Positions 35,503-44,438 of a stretch of DNA of 64,000 bases are shown piece after piece. Every line of letters begins with the position of its first letter. Within the stretch, counting starts at the first letter, position 1. Position numbers and translations under genes: made by a program. Source of the DNA: Haloarcula sp. DT43 (GTDB lineage Archaea > Halobacteriota > Halobacteria > Halobacteriales > Haloarculaceae); the NCBI RefSeq assembly GCF_037078405.1, contig NZ_JAYMGZ010000003.1:372001-436000 (forward strand). Direction: 5' to 3'. Below the pieces are notes generated by a model, which worked only from the letters and a program-made list of their open reading frames with translations, did no database searches and was not told the origin of the DNA.

Positions 35503-36720
35503 ATGTACCGTGCGGTCGTAAGCGCGATGAACCATCCGGACCCGTTCAATCCCTACATGGGGCTGTTCAACTTCCGCTCCATCAGAGCCCTCAGTAGGAC
35601 AGCAACCGAGGTCGACGTCGTGACCCCGCGCCCGAGAGCGCCGCCGGTCGGCCCCTACTCAGAGTTCGGCGAAATCCCGAGTCGGCACGACTACGGCTCA
35701 CACGAGGTCCACTATCCCAGGTTCCTCTACCTGTTACCGCAGAAACTGTTCAAGTACACGCTCTCGTCGCGGTCGTTCGCGGACATGCTCCCGGAGTACG
35801 TCTCGACGCACTTCGAGACGCCGGACATCTGTCACGCCGGCCACATCCACTACGACGGCTACGGGCTGGCGTCGTACTGCCGGAGCGACGACATCCCGCT
35901 GACGGTGATGGGTCGCGGGAAGATTCTGAACAACTTCTACGACCTCTCACAGATAAGCCGGAGAAAAATCAGGGAGACCCTCGAGTACGCCGACGGGATT
36001 TTCTGCGTCAGCGAGTCGCTCGCCCGCATCGCCAACGACATCACCGACACGCCGAAAGCGACCGTGCTCCCGAACGGGGCGGACCCGTCGCGGTACCCGA
36101 CGGACAACGAGCGGGCGATTCGCCAGGAGCTGGGCATCGACCGGGATACCACCGTCGTCATGTTCTGCGGTGGGTACACCGAGCGGAAAGGCATCAACGA
36201 GATATGTGCGGCCCTAGACGACATTCGGGGCGACGACGTGGCCTTCGTTTTCGTTGGCCATTACGGTGACCTCCGTACGGACCTCATCAGCGCGCTCAAA
36301 GCCAGTCACCACGACAACTACCGGGTGCTCTGGGAGGTCCCGCCGCTCGGTCTCCGACGGTGGTTCGCCGCCGCCGACGTCTTCATGCTCCCGAGCCACG
36401 CCGAAGGCCGGCCGAACACGATTTACGAGTCGATGGCCAGTGAGACCGCTGTCGTCGCCTCTGCTGTGTCCGGTATTCCGGAGCAGGTCGAGGACGGTGA
36501 GACGGGGCTGTTGATTCCGGCGAAAGACCCTGACGCGCTCGCAACCGCCCTGAACAGTCTCATCGACGACCCGGAAACGCGAGAGCGACTGGGCGCGAAC
36601 GGCAAGGCCCGGCTGGTCTCGAAGGGCTGGACGTGGGACGCACACGGCCGACGACTGGCGTCCCTCCACGAAGCGATTATCGACGACGGCGAACTCCCGG
36701 CGAGTGAAGTACTGAACTAG
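35503..36720 (+). CDS. Glycosyltransferase family 4
   Basis: This is a 405-residue GT-B enzyme from the ATG at 35503. It has the N-terminal DPFNPYMGLFNFRSIRALSR (membrane- and acceptor-side loop), the hinge VLPNGADPSRYPTD, and a nucleotide-sugar domain with GGYTERKGINEI, ADVFMLPSHAEGRPNTIYESMA (EX7E region) and VSGIPEQVEDGETGLLIP. It transfers a hexose-type sugar in cell-surface glycan synthesis. An in-frame ATG at 35434 adds a tail not expected for the family. Its stop overlaps the stop of the opposite-strand GT4 gene, so the two genes share four bases tail to tail. Confidence 0.88.
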   Translation: MYRAVVSAMNHPDPFNPYMGLFNFRSIRALSRTATEVDVVTPRPRAPPVGPYSEFGEIPSRHDYGSHEVHYPRFLYLLPQKLFKYTLSSRSFADMLPEYVSTHFETPDICHAGHIHYDGYGLASYCRSDDIPLTVMGRGKILNNFYDLSQISRRKIRETLEYADGIFCVSESLARIANDITDTPKATVLPNGADPSRYPTDNERAIRQELGIDRDTTVVMFCGGYTERKGINEICAALDDIRGDDVAFVFVGHYGDLRTDLISALKASHHDNYRVLWEVPPLGLRRWFAAADVFMLPSHAEGRPNTIYESMASETAVVASAVSGIPEQVEDGETGLLIPAKDPDALATALNSLIDDPETRERLGANGKARLVSKGWTWDAHGRRLASLHEAIIDDGELPASEVLN

Positions 36721-37937
36721 CGCTCGGTCGCGGCCGCAAAGACGTGTTCGTCGAGGAACCGCTCGTACTCGTCGAACACTGGCGTGGGCGAGAAGTCGTC
36801 GGCACGGGACCGCAACCGCTCCGGGTCGGGTGGGTCGGCGAGCGTGTCACAGACCGCGTCGGCCAATCCGTCCACGTCACCCACCGGTACGAGCCTCCCG
36901 TACTCCCCGTCAGCGAGGATTTCGCGGGGGCCGCTCGGACAGTCCGTCGACACGACCGGACAGCCGACCGACAGACACTCTATCAGGACCGTCGGTAGCC
37001 CCTCGTACCGCGAAGACAGGAGGAAGGTGTCGGCCTTGGCCATGTACCGGTACGGGTTGTCGACGTATCCGGGCAGGGACACCACGTCGGAGAGCCCGCG
37101 CCGCTCGACAGTCTCCACGATGTCGTCCCGGCACTGCCCCTTGCCGGCGATTATCCCCCGTGCGTTCGGGTTCCTGTCGACGACTTGCTCGAACGCACGG
37201 ACCCAGCCGTCCAGGTTCTTCTGGCCCGCGTGCCGTCCGACGAACAGGACCACGTCGCGGTCGCTGTCTTCCACCCACTCGTGGTCGACCGGCCGGCTGG
37301 CACGCTCGCGGATTCGCTCGACGTCGACAGGGTTGTGCAGTACTGACACGTCATCCCTGTCGACGGGCGTCTGGTCGACGAGGCTGTCGGCGACGCCCTC
37401 CGAGACGCTGATTATACGGTCCGATGCGGGATAAAGACGCGGCACGACCTGCTCGACGATTCGGTCTTTCGGTGTCGCTTCGACCTCGTGTCCGAACGCC
37501 GAGTGCTGGGTCGGGATTACGGTGGTCTCGGTGTCGAGGAGCCTGTTGATGGTGAGGCAGACGATGCTCGGGTGTTCGAGGTGGGGAAACAGCGCCGCCG
37601 GCTTCTCTCTGTGCAGGTACGAAACGAGCGCCGGAAGGTGCGCGGCGACCCCTACCGCCGGCGTCTTGGACGGCGGTAGTTCTACGGTGGAGACCCGTTC
37701 GGAGAGCTCCGACTGGAGCTCGCCGCTCGCGCGCGACAGGAGCAGGTCGATGTCGTACCCGCGCTCCGCCAGCCCGTTCACGATGGTGATTGCGACTTGC
37801 TCCGCGCCGCCGACCGAGAGGTCCGGGATAAAGAACGCCAGTAGTGGTCGGTCGCTCCCGGCCGCTACCGAACTACTTCGTTCCGCCCGCGTCGGGGCAG
37901 CGAGACCATCGTCGTCCGAAAGCGTCGGCGCGTCCAT
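36717..37937 (-). CDS. Glycosyltransferase family 4 (GalNAc-transferase-like)
   Basis: This 406-residue GT-B protein has the N-terminal FIPDLSVGGAEQVAITIVNG, typical of GT4 acceptor-binding lobes, and a C-terminal donor lobe with LFVGRHAGQKNLDGWVRAFE, GYVDNPYRYMAKADTFLLSS and RYEGLPTVLIECLSVGCPVV (EX7E motif). It probably adds a hexose or N-acetylhexosamine to the growing surface glycan. The first 30 residues are a disordered acidic extension. Tail-to-tail overlap with the plus-strand GT4 gene is four bases. Confidence 0.9.
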   Translation of the reverse strand: MDAPTLSDDDGLAAPTRAERSSSVAAGSDRPLLAFFIPDLSVGGAEQVAITIVNGLAERGYDIDLLLSRASGELQSELSERVSTVELPPSKTPAVGVAAHLPALVSYLHREKPAALFPHLEHPSIVCLTINRLLDTETTVIPTQHSAFGHEVEATPKDRIVEQVVPRLYPASDRIISVSEGVADSLVDQTPVDRDDVSVLHNPVDVERIRERASRPVDHEWVEDSDRDVVLFVGRHAGQKNLDGWVRAFEQVVDRNPNARGIIAGKGQCRDDIVETVERRGLSDVVSLPGYVDNPYRYMAKADTFLLSSRYEGLPTVLIECLSVGCPVVSTDCPSGPREILADGEYGRLVPVGDVDGLADAVCDTLADPPDPERLRSRADDFSPTPVFDEYERFLDEHVFAAATER

Positions 37938-38162
37938 TACCGTCGCAGTGCCGTCCGATAGTCTTTGTTAGTCACTGGATTCGTTCCGCGACGACGCGAA
38001 TTCTCCAGTCGACCCGGGTGGTCCCCCCCACTCTACCTGGCGGTGGTCGAATCGACTGTTCGCTTCGCACCGACCTGTCGCCGGACTGGGACGTCAAACT
38101 CGTGTAGTGCTGCTCCGAGTCGGATAAGAGCGGCCGCTCCGTAGACTGACGGACGCCGGCTG

Positions 38163-39128
38163 CTATACGGGTACCGTCTCGGCGACCCGCCGCCGCAGGG
38201 ACGCAACCGACTCGTAGGTCCACTTTCCGCCAAGCGAGGGCAGTAGGTGGGGGTAGACAGGACGGTGCAGCGGGTTGGCGAAGAACGCCAGTAGGAAGTA
38301 CTTCCGAGCTTCGCCGTACTCCCCGGCGCGTATCGCTGACCGGGCGAGCGAGCGTCGCATGGACGCGAGGAAGGTCCGCTCGTAGTAGCGGCCGTACTCC
38401 GCCGCGAGGTCGCCGTGTTTCTCGACGAACAGCGGATAAGCCACGTCGCGCTTCTGCTGGAAGTTCACGGTGATGCTGTCCTCCCGCCCGGTCTGGCGGT
38501 ACGTAAGCGCCTCCTCGACCGGCTGGAACTCGCAGGACTGGGCCAGCCGGAAGAACCATTCGCGGTCCTGCCACGCCGGAAACCGCTCGTCCGGGAGGCC
38601 GGCGTCGACAATCGCCTCGGTGTCAACCAGCACGGAGGAGAACTGTCCGAAGTTCGACCCCGTCAGCAGGTCGGTGACCACGTCCCCCGACGCAGTCGGC
38701 GTCGAGACCGTCGTTCCGGCTGGATGTTCCCGTCTAACCCACGTGTAGACGACCCCCGTCTCCGGCGGGGACCGCGAGAACGTCTCGACCTGTTTTCGGA
38801 CCTTCGTCTCGTCCCACTGGTCGTCGTCATCGAGAAACGCGACGTATTCGCCGTCCGCAGCCCGAATGCCCGTGTTTCGGGCGACGTTTGCACCCTTGTT
38901 TCCATCGTGGCGGATGACCGTCATCCGCTCGTCGCTCAAAAACCACTCCGGCAGCGTGGTCGCTACGGGCGTGGGCGAGCCGTCGTCGACGACGAGGAGT
39001 TCGAGCCGTTCGTACGTCTGGTCGAACACGCTCTCTATCGCTTCCGGCAAGTCTTCGTCTCGACCGTACGTGGGTATAACCACACTCACGAGCGGCGCCC
39101 CGTCGTCGGTGTTTCCTCCCGTCGGCAT
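38163..39128 (-). CDS. Glycosyltransferase family 2
   Basis: This 321-residue GT-A enzyme starts VSVVIPTYGRDEDLPEAIES. It has the DXD-type site FLDDDDQWDETKV and later RFPAWQDREWFFRLAQSC, a GT2 acceptor-region pattern. It adds one sugar to a glycan, with donor and acceptor unknown. The C-terminal ~100 residues are helical and basic and may contact the membrane. A 225-base gap separates it from the GT4 gene, and the next gene upstream is on the other strand. Confidence 0.9.
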   Translation of the reverse strand: MPTGGNTDDGAPLVSVVIPTYGRDEDLPEAIESVFDQTYERLELLVVDDGSPTPVATTLPEWFLSDERMTVIRHDGNKGANVARNTGIRAADGEYVAFLDDDDQWDETKVRKQVETFSRSPPETGVVYTWVRREHPAGTTVSTPTASGDVVTDLLTGSNFGQFSSVLVDTEAIVDAGLPDERFPAWQDREWFFRLAQSCEFQPVEEALTYRQTGREDSITVNFQQKRDVAYPLFVEKHGDLAAEYGRYYERTFLASMRRSLARSAIRAGEYGEARKYFLLAFFANPLHRPVYPHLLPSLGGKWTYESVASLRRRVAETVPV

Positions 39129-39386
39129 GTGTCTTATTTTACACTCTGTGGGCTAGTACAGTTAAGTACAACATCGCTACCGGACACCGGGCTGTCTCCC
39201 GTGACCGGGCGTGACACGCCGATTCGAGACGCTACTCCTGTGACGGTTGGAACGTCCCGGTTACGGGACAGATAACACCCAGTCGAGCGAACCGGCGCGT
39301 GTTAGTCAGTGTATTATCGACCGCGCGGACAGGTATTCAGGGGCATTACTATTGGTCAGGTACCGCTAGCTTTCGGTACGCAATCC

Positions 39387-39689
39387 ATGTCGATGAACGA
39401 GTGGGTCTCATCTATGTCGGTGTCAGTACCTACACGGAGCCGGTTCCGGTGGTTTCTCGTCTCCTTCGTGACGCTGGGCATCGTCTCGTCGGTCGCCCTC
39501 TGGGCCGTCGGCATCACCGGCGCGGAAATACACCTCGTTGCGATGTTTCTGGCCCTGCTCGTGACCAGCGAGCTGTTCCCTCCGGTGGCCGACGAACAGT
39601 GGTGGCGCTGGCTGCTACTGGTCAAACTCGTCGGCTGGCTCGTCACTCTGTACGTCCTGTTCGAGCGCGTCTCCGGCGTCATCCAGTAG
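39387..39689 (+). CDS. Small three-helix membrane protein, hypothetical
   Basis: This ~100-residue protein from the ATG at 39387 (MSMNEWVSS) or 39393 has three hydrophobic segments: RWFLVSFVTLGIVSSVALWA, AEIHLVAMFLALLVTS and WWRWLLLVKLVGWLVTLYVL. Tryptophans at the membrane boundaries are notable. It stands alone on the plus strand inside the island. The function is unknown; it might support a membrane glycosyltransferase, but only its location says so. Confidence 0.65.
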   Translation: MSMNEWVSSMSVSVPTRSRFRWFLVSFVTLGIVSSVALWAVGITGAEIHLVAMFLALLVTSELFPPVADEQWWRWLLLVKLVGWLVTLYVLFERVSGVIQ

Positions 39690-39743
39690 TCGGAGTGGGT
39701 TCGGGCCCCGGCCTCTACTCTGCTCTGTTCAGGAGCGTACGAA

Positions 39744-40412
39744 TCAATCGACGAAACACTTCATGTAGTGGGTGTTCAGCCGCAAGACGGTCGTAGCGAC
39801 TATCCACTTCGCGTCCCAGTCGCTGAGACGCCTGCTGAACAGCTCGCGGGAGTTGACGGACTCGTGTGCGATACGAAACCCGCGGTCTGCGAGTTCGACT
39901 CGGACTTCCGAGGGAGAAAAGTGATGTAGATGCGGCCGGTCGACGTATTTCATCCGCTTTCTCACGAACTTTGGAAGCGAAAAGGTGTTTATTTTGAATA
40001 GAAACGTCCCGTCTGTCTTCAACACCCTCGAAATCTCGCCTAGAATTGACGAAGGGTAGATAGCGTGGTCGATGACGTTGAGACTTGCGACTACATCGAA
40101 CGAGCTGTCTCCGAAGGGTAGCGATTCACCAGCGGCCTGAGCGACCGGTTCGGTGCTGAGTGCCGGGTTCGATAGCTTTCCCAACACCGGGTCGACGCCG
40201 ACGACCAACTGGTCCTCCGATACGGATTCGGCGACGGAGTACGTGAGCCCGCCGGTACCGCACCCGCCCTCCAGCACTCGTCCGTCCAGAACGTCTCTGC
40301 TGGAATCGAACTGCTCGTCTATCCACTGCAACTCCAGCTCTCCTCGCGATATCTCTTGGTGGAACTTCGTCTCCGCTTGCTGTGCTTCCTGCCAGCGACT
40401 TTTTGATATCAT
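39744..40412 (-). CDS. Class I SAM-dependent methyltransferase
   Basis: This 222-residue Rossmann-fold methyltransferase has motif I VLEGGCGTGGLTY, an acidic motif II at VGVDPVLGK, and motif IV SLPFGDSSFDVVASLNVIDH. Its place in the island suggests sugar O-methylation of a surface glycan, although quinone or other small-molecule substrates are equally compatible with the fold. The gene is 190 bases downstream of the DUF1616-like gene, with which it could be transcribed. Confidence 0.85.
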   Translation of the reverse strand: MISKSRWQEAQQAETKFHQEISRGELELQWIDEQFDSSRDVLDGRVLEGGCGTGGLTYSVAESVSEDQLVVGVDPVLGKLSNPALSTEPVAQAAGESLPFGDSSFDVVASLNVIDHAIYPSSILGEISRVLKTDGTFLFKINTFSLPKFVRKRMKYVDRPHLHHFSPSEVRVELADRGFRIAHESVNSRELFSRRLSDWDAKWIVATTVLRLNTHYMKCFVD

Positions 40413-40601
40413 GGCTTTCCTACGTGTTTTTCAATTAACAAAAGCATGAGTGAGCTACTGACTACCACACGCGGGCAGCTCAGCGTCCACTCCTCACCGA
40501 TTCTGGTCGCGGAATCGTGTTCTCTGTCGGGAGAAAACCACGGGCAACAGCGGGAGCACCAGTCGGGATAACGTTGTCTTTATTCGGTGTGTTCTGTGCC
40601 G

Positions 40602-41576
40602 TTAGCCGTTGGTGACGTCGACCCAGATGTGAGTGCGCCGGTACGCGTTCTCGGGTCTCGGGTTCGCCCCCGCCGGAGCCTCGCCGCGGTAGAGGAGATA
40701 CGACACTCGGACGTCCTCACCGACCAACGAGGGTGTCATCTCGTGTGGGCGTGTGCGCGTCTCGCCCGCCGCGACGCGGGCGTCGAACCGGTCGAGCCGT
40801 GCGGTGCTCAGGACGGTGCCGTTCTCGATTCGCTGGGCGATGACGACCACTGTGTAGTCCTGGTCCTGTCCCTCGTGGTTGCCGATAGTGACCTGCACCG
40901 TCGCCGAACTGCCGAGCGGAACCTGTGATGGGTACTCCGACGCGACGAGTTCTCCGTCGTCGGACTCCGCCATCAGCGCGAACTCCGTGAACTGCTCGCC
41001 CCGCTCGGCCGACATGGCCGCGTACCCGATTCCGGTCCCGGAGACGAGAAGCCCGAGTACGAGCAGGACGTGCAGCGCCCCGACGCCGCCGGACGGCCGC
41101 AGGGACGCCCGGGACCGTGCGCTCGTCACCCACCGCAGGGGACTGAACCGCTCCGCCGGTGGGACCCGGAGCCGTCGGCCCGCCGCGGCCACGGTGAGGA
41201 GCACGGTCGTAGCACCGATAGAGAGCTGGAACAGGCTGGTTGTCGCCCCGTACGACAACAGGACTAACCCGAGCCCGACCAGCGGAACCAGACAGACGCT
41301 GACCCCGACGGAGAGAACGAGCCGCTCACCGGCCGAAATCCGTCCTCCTTGGTCCTCGAACAGCCCCGCTTCGGAGGCACGACGCGGGAACAGTAGCGAC
41401 ACCAGGGCGTAGCCCGGCGCGATGAGCACAGCCACCAGCCCCAGCACGGCCTGCACGGACAACTGTCCGACGTACCCCTGGGCAGCGGCGAGGTGCCAGA
41501 GGCCGAGCAAGCCCACCAGCAACAGGTCGACCGGGAGCGCGTCCGCCTCGATACCTACGTCTGCATCAGTTGCCAT
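40602..41576 (-). CDS. DUF1616-like membrane protein with extracellular beta domain
   Basis: This 324-residue protein from the ATG at 41576 has four hydrophobic segments near residues 15-35, 40-60, 95-130 and 185-205 (LHVLLVLGLLVSGTGIGYAA). A C-terminal region of ~120 residues follows, with beta-strand character and GNHEGQDQDYTVVVIAQRIENG. That layout matches DUF1616 proteins common in archaeal glycan islands. A long in-frame upstream extension (to 41903) overlaps nothing conserved and is rejected. The role is unknown; the external domain may contact polymer. Confidence 0.82.
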   Translation of the reverse strand: MATDADVGIEADALPVDLLLVGLLGLWHLAAAQGYVGQLSVQAVLGLVAVLIAPGYALVSLLFPRRASEAGLFEDQGGRISAGERLVLSVGVSVCLVPLVGLGLVLLSYGATTSLFQLSIGATTVLLTVAAAGRRLRVPPAERFSPLRWVTSARSRASLRPSGGVGALHVLLVLGLLVSGTGIGYAAMSAERGEQFTEFALMAESDDGELVASEYPSQVPLGSSATVQVTIGNHEGQDQDYTVVVIAQRIENGTVLSTARLDRFDARVAAGETRTRPHEMTPSLVGEDVRVSYLLYRGEAPAGANPRPENAYRRTHIWVDVTNG

Positions 41577-41680
41577 TACCGGTCCGTGAGCGCGGAGTAA
41601 TAAAATAAGACAGTTACTACTGGGACGGGCAACCGGTGGCCCGGGCGTCCCGCTCTCGAAAGCCCGGACCGAGACCCCGC

Positions 41681-42796
41681 TTACTCCGTCGCCGTGACCG
41701 TCTCGCTGACGGCGAGTTTCGGAATCGCGTCGAGGATGTGGACGGCTGCGTCCCCGTCCCCGAACGGCGTCGTCCAGTTGCCCGTCTTGCCGCGCATTTG
41801 CGCCGCCGCCGATACGATGGCGCTTGGTTCCCGACCGGCGACGCAGTTCGCACCGACGAACGCCGTCTCGGGCCGCTCGGTCCCGTACCGGAGCGTCACA
41901 CACGGCGTCCCGAGGATGCTCGTCTCTTCCTGGACGCCGCCGGAGTCGGTGAACACCACGTCCGCCGTGCTCTCCAGGCGGAGGAAATCGAAGAACCCCA
42001 GCGGCTCGACGAGCCGAACGCGGTCCGGGACCGCGATTCCGAACTCTTCGAGGCGGTCCTCCGCCCGGGGGTGTATCGGATAGATGACCTCCCGGTCCGC
42101 CTGAGCGCTCGCCCGCGAGACGCCGCTGAGAATCCGCTCGAACGCGTTGCGGTCGTCGACTGTCTCCGCCCGGTGAGCGGTCAGAAGGTCGAACTGCCCC
42201 TCTGTGACGCCGAGTTCGCTCAGAATCCGGCTTTCGCTCGCGGCCTTGTCGTCGTAGGTCTGGACCGCATCCACGACCGTGTTCCCGGTAACCGTGATTC
42301 GGTCCTCTGGAATCCCCTCGTCCCGGAGCAGCGCCGCCGTCTCCTCTGTCGGCGGGAAGAGGTGGTCAGAGATGTGGTCGATGACGACCCGGTTGGTCTC
42401 CTCGGGCATGTCGTCGTCGAAGCTCCGCAGTCCGGCCTCGACGTGGGCCACGTCGACGTCCATCTTGCTCCCCGCGAGTGCGCCCGCGAGCGTCGAGTTC
42501 GTATCGCCCTGGACGAACACGACCGCCGGTTCGACGGCCTGGAGTTCCGCCTCGACACCGGCGAGCATCGCCCCGGTCTGAGCCCCGTGGTCGTCGGAGC
42601 CGACTTCGAGGTTCGCGTCCGGCGGCGACAGCCCGAGCTGTCGAAAGAAGACCGCGTCCAGCGAGTCCGAGTAGTGCTGCCCGGTGTGGATTACGTGCGT
42701 GTCGATGCCGCGCCGGTGACACGCCTGGATTACCGGTGCGAGCTTGATTATCTCCGGACGCGTTCCGAGCACGAAGCCGACGGTACTCGCAGTCAT
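41681..42796 (-). CDS. wecB: UDP-N-acetylglucosamine 2-epimerase (non-hydrolysing)
   Basis: This 371-residue enzyme converts UDP-GlcNAc to UDP-ManNAc. It shows VLGTRPEIIKLAPVIQAC, the QGDTNSTLAGALAG loop, the catalytic region HVEAGLRSFDDDMPEETNR, LLTAHRAETVDDR and the GGVQEETSILGTPCVTLR C-terminal phosphate site, all typical of WecB. The dehydrogenase gene upstream uses its product, so UDP-ManNAcA is the likely end product. It lies in the minus-strand operon of the island. Confidence 0.95.
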   Translation of the reverse strand: MTASTVGFVLGTRPEIIKLAPVIQACHRRGIDTHVIHTGQHYSDSLDAVFFRQLGLSPPDANLEVGSDDHGAQTGAMLAGVEAELQAVEPAVVFVQGDTNSTLAGALAGSKMDVDVAHVEAGLRSFDDDMPEETNRVVIDHISDHLFPPTEETAALLRDEGIPEDRITVTGNTVVDAVQTYDDKAASESRILSELGVTEGQFDLLTAHRAETVDDRNAFERILSGVSRASAQADREVIYPIHPRAEDRLEEFGIAVPDRVRLVEPLGFFDFLRLESTADVVFTDSGGVQEETSILGTPCVTLRYGTERPETAFVGANCVAGREPSAIVSAAAQMRGKTGNWTTPFGDGDAAVHILDAIPKLAVSETVTATE

Positions 42797-42947
42797 TGTC
42801 GTCCCCGGTTTCGCAGGTCTGGTGTCCGATACCGGTCGCGTCCAGTCGGTTCCATACCGGGTTCGTGAGCGACCACCAGAATTGTTATAAACTTCCTACG
42901 CCGTCGGTTCCGCTCGCCACCGCGGTGACCTCGGACAGCGACCCGGT

Positions 42948-44228
42948 TCAGAGTGTCCGGACGTCGAACCCGTGGTCGGCCCACCGCTCCGCGTCGATGA
43001 CGTCGACCGGGTCGACCACGGTCCGTTCCGACATCTTCGCACCGATAGCCGCCGGATTGAGGTCGGCGAACTCGTCGTGTGCTGCCCCGAAGACCACCGC
43101 GTCAGCGCCGTCGACGGCGGCATCGAGCGAGACGAGCTGCAGCCTCGAATCCGTCGCTCGCGGGTCGTGGATGGTCACCGAACTCTCGCCCCAGCCGCCG
43201 TCCACGGCCGTGCGCGTCTCCGTCGTGACGTCTCCAAGCAGTTTCGCAATCTCCAGGCCGGGGCTGTTCCGGGTGTCGCTGACGTTCCCCTTGTACGTGA
43301 TACCGAGGACGGCCACGGTCTTGCCGTGCAGCGAGCCGACGGCGTCCTCGAGCATTCTGATGACGTGCTCCGGCATCCGGTCGTTGACCTGGCTCGCCAC
43401 GTCGAGCAGTTCCGTCGCACCTGTCCCGTCGCTCAGGAAGTGCGGGTCGACGGGGAGACAATGGCCGCCCACGCCGGGGCCCGGATTCAGGATGTCGACC
43501 CGCGGATGGTTGTTCGCGAGACTGATGGCGGACCGCACGTCGACGCCGTAGTTCTCCGCCAGCAGTGCGAGCGTGTTCGCGTACGCGATGCTGACGTTCC
43601 GCTTCGCGTTCTGTGCGAGTTTCACGAACTCGGCGGTCGTCGGGTCGGCGGCGACGTGGATGTCCCCGCTGGTGAGCGGCTCGTAGAGGGACTCGATGGC
43701 TTCGACGGACGCCTCATCGACGCCGCCGACGATTCGGTCGTTCGTCCGGAGTTCGGTGAGCGTGTTCCCCGGCATCACCGTCTCCGGTGTGTATCCCAAC
43801 GACACGTCGTCTCCGACGTCGAGCCCTCCTCTGGAGAGAATCGGGGCCAGGACCTCGGTGGTCGTTCCCGGCGGGACCGTCGATTCCAGAACCACGGTGT
43901 CGCCCGGTCTGAGTACGCTCGCCACGTTCCTTCCGGCGGATTCCACGTAGGCGAGGTCCGCCTCGCCGTTCATCTCGTCATACGGCGTCGGCACACAGAT
44001 TACGTGCACGTCGGCCGGTCGCGGCCGGCGGCTCAGCGCCAGGTTCCCATCCAGCGCGTCCTGTACGTACGACTCGAAGTCCGGTTCGCTGACCGCCGGT
44101 TCACCCTCGCTGAGACGGTCGAGTAGGTCCTCGTCGACGTCGAAACCGACGACCTCGGTGCCGTGGTTGGCGAAATGCGCCGCCGTCGCGAGCCCGATGT
44201 ATCCGAGCCCGTGGACACAGACAGTCAC
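42948..44228 (-). CDS. wecC: Nucleotide-sugar (UDP-ManNAc) dehydrogenase
   Basis: This 426-residue UDP-sugar dehydrogenase begins TVCVHGLGYIGLATAAHFAN (NAD-binding GxGxxG). It has the middle Lys/Asn segment FVKLAQNAKRNVSIAYANTL, a catalytic cysteine in GVGGHCLPVDPHFLS, and VLGITYKGNVSDTRNSPG in the C-terminal domain. It oxidises C6 of UDP-ManNAc (or another UDP-hexose) twice to a uronic acid with NAD+. The WecB gene beside it makes UDP-ManNAc the likely substrate. The resulting acidic sugar fits the uronate-type lyases in the island. Confidence 0.94.
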   Translation of the reverse strand: MTVCVHGLGYIGLATAAHFANHGTEVVGFDVDEDLLDRLSEGEPAVSEPDFESYVQDALDGNLALSRRPRPADVHVICVPTPYDEMNGEADLAYVESAGRNVASVLRPGDTVVLESTVPPGTTTEVLAPILSRGGLDVGDDVSLGYTPETVMPGNTLTELRTNDRIVGGVDEASVEAIESLYEPLTSGDIHVAADPTTAEFVKLAQNAKRNVSIAYANTLALLAENYGVDVRSAISLANNHPRVDILNPGPGVGGHCLPVDPHFLSDGTGATELLDVASQVNDRMPEHVIRMLEDAVGSLHGKTVAVLGITYKGNVSDTRNSPGLEIAKLLGDVTTETRTAVDGGWGESSVTIHDPRATDSRLQLVSLDAAVDGADAVVFGAAHDEFADLNPAAIGAKMSERTVVDPVDVIDAERWADHGFDVRTL

Positions 44229-44438
44229 GTTTCCGGGGCCTCCCGTGGTTTTCCGGGTGATTCACGGCGCTGTCCCCGTTCCAGACAGTCCGGTTTGGGT
44301 TCGTGTCCCATTGCTCTACGAATGATATACGGTACCCTTTGTTATGCAGCAGTTGTGTGCGGTCAGCGACCATAGAGTCCGGGTAAACCCTGCCTGACGA
44401 ACAGTGAGGCACACGGTAACCCCGCCGCTGTGCCCCGG

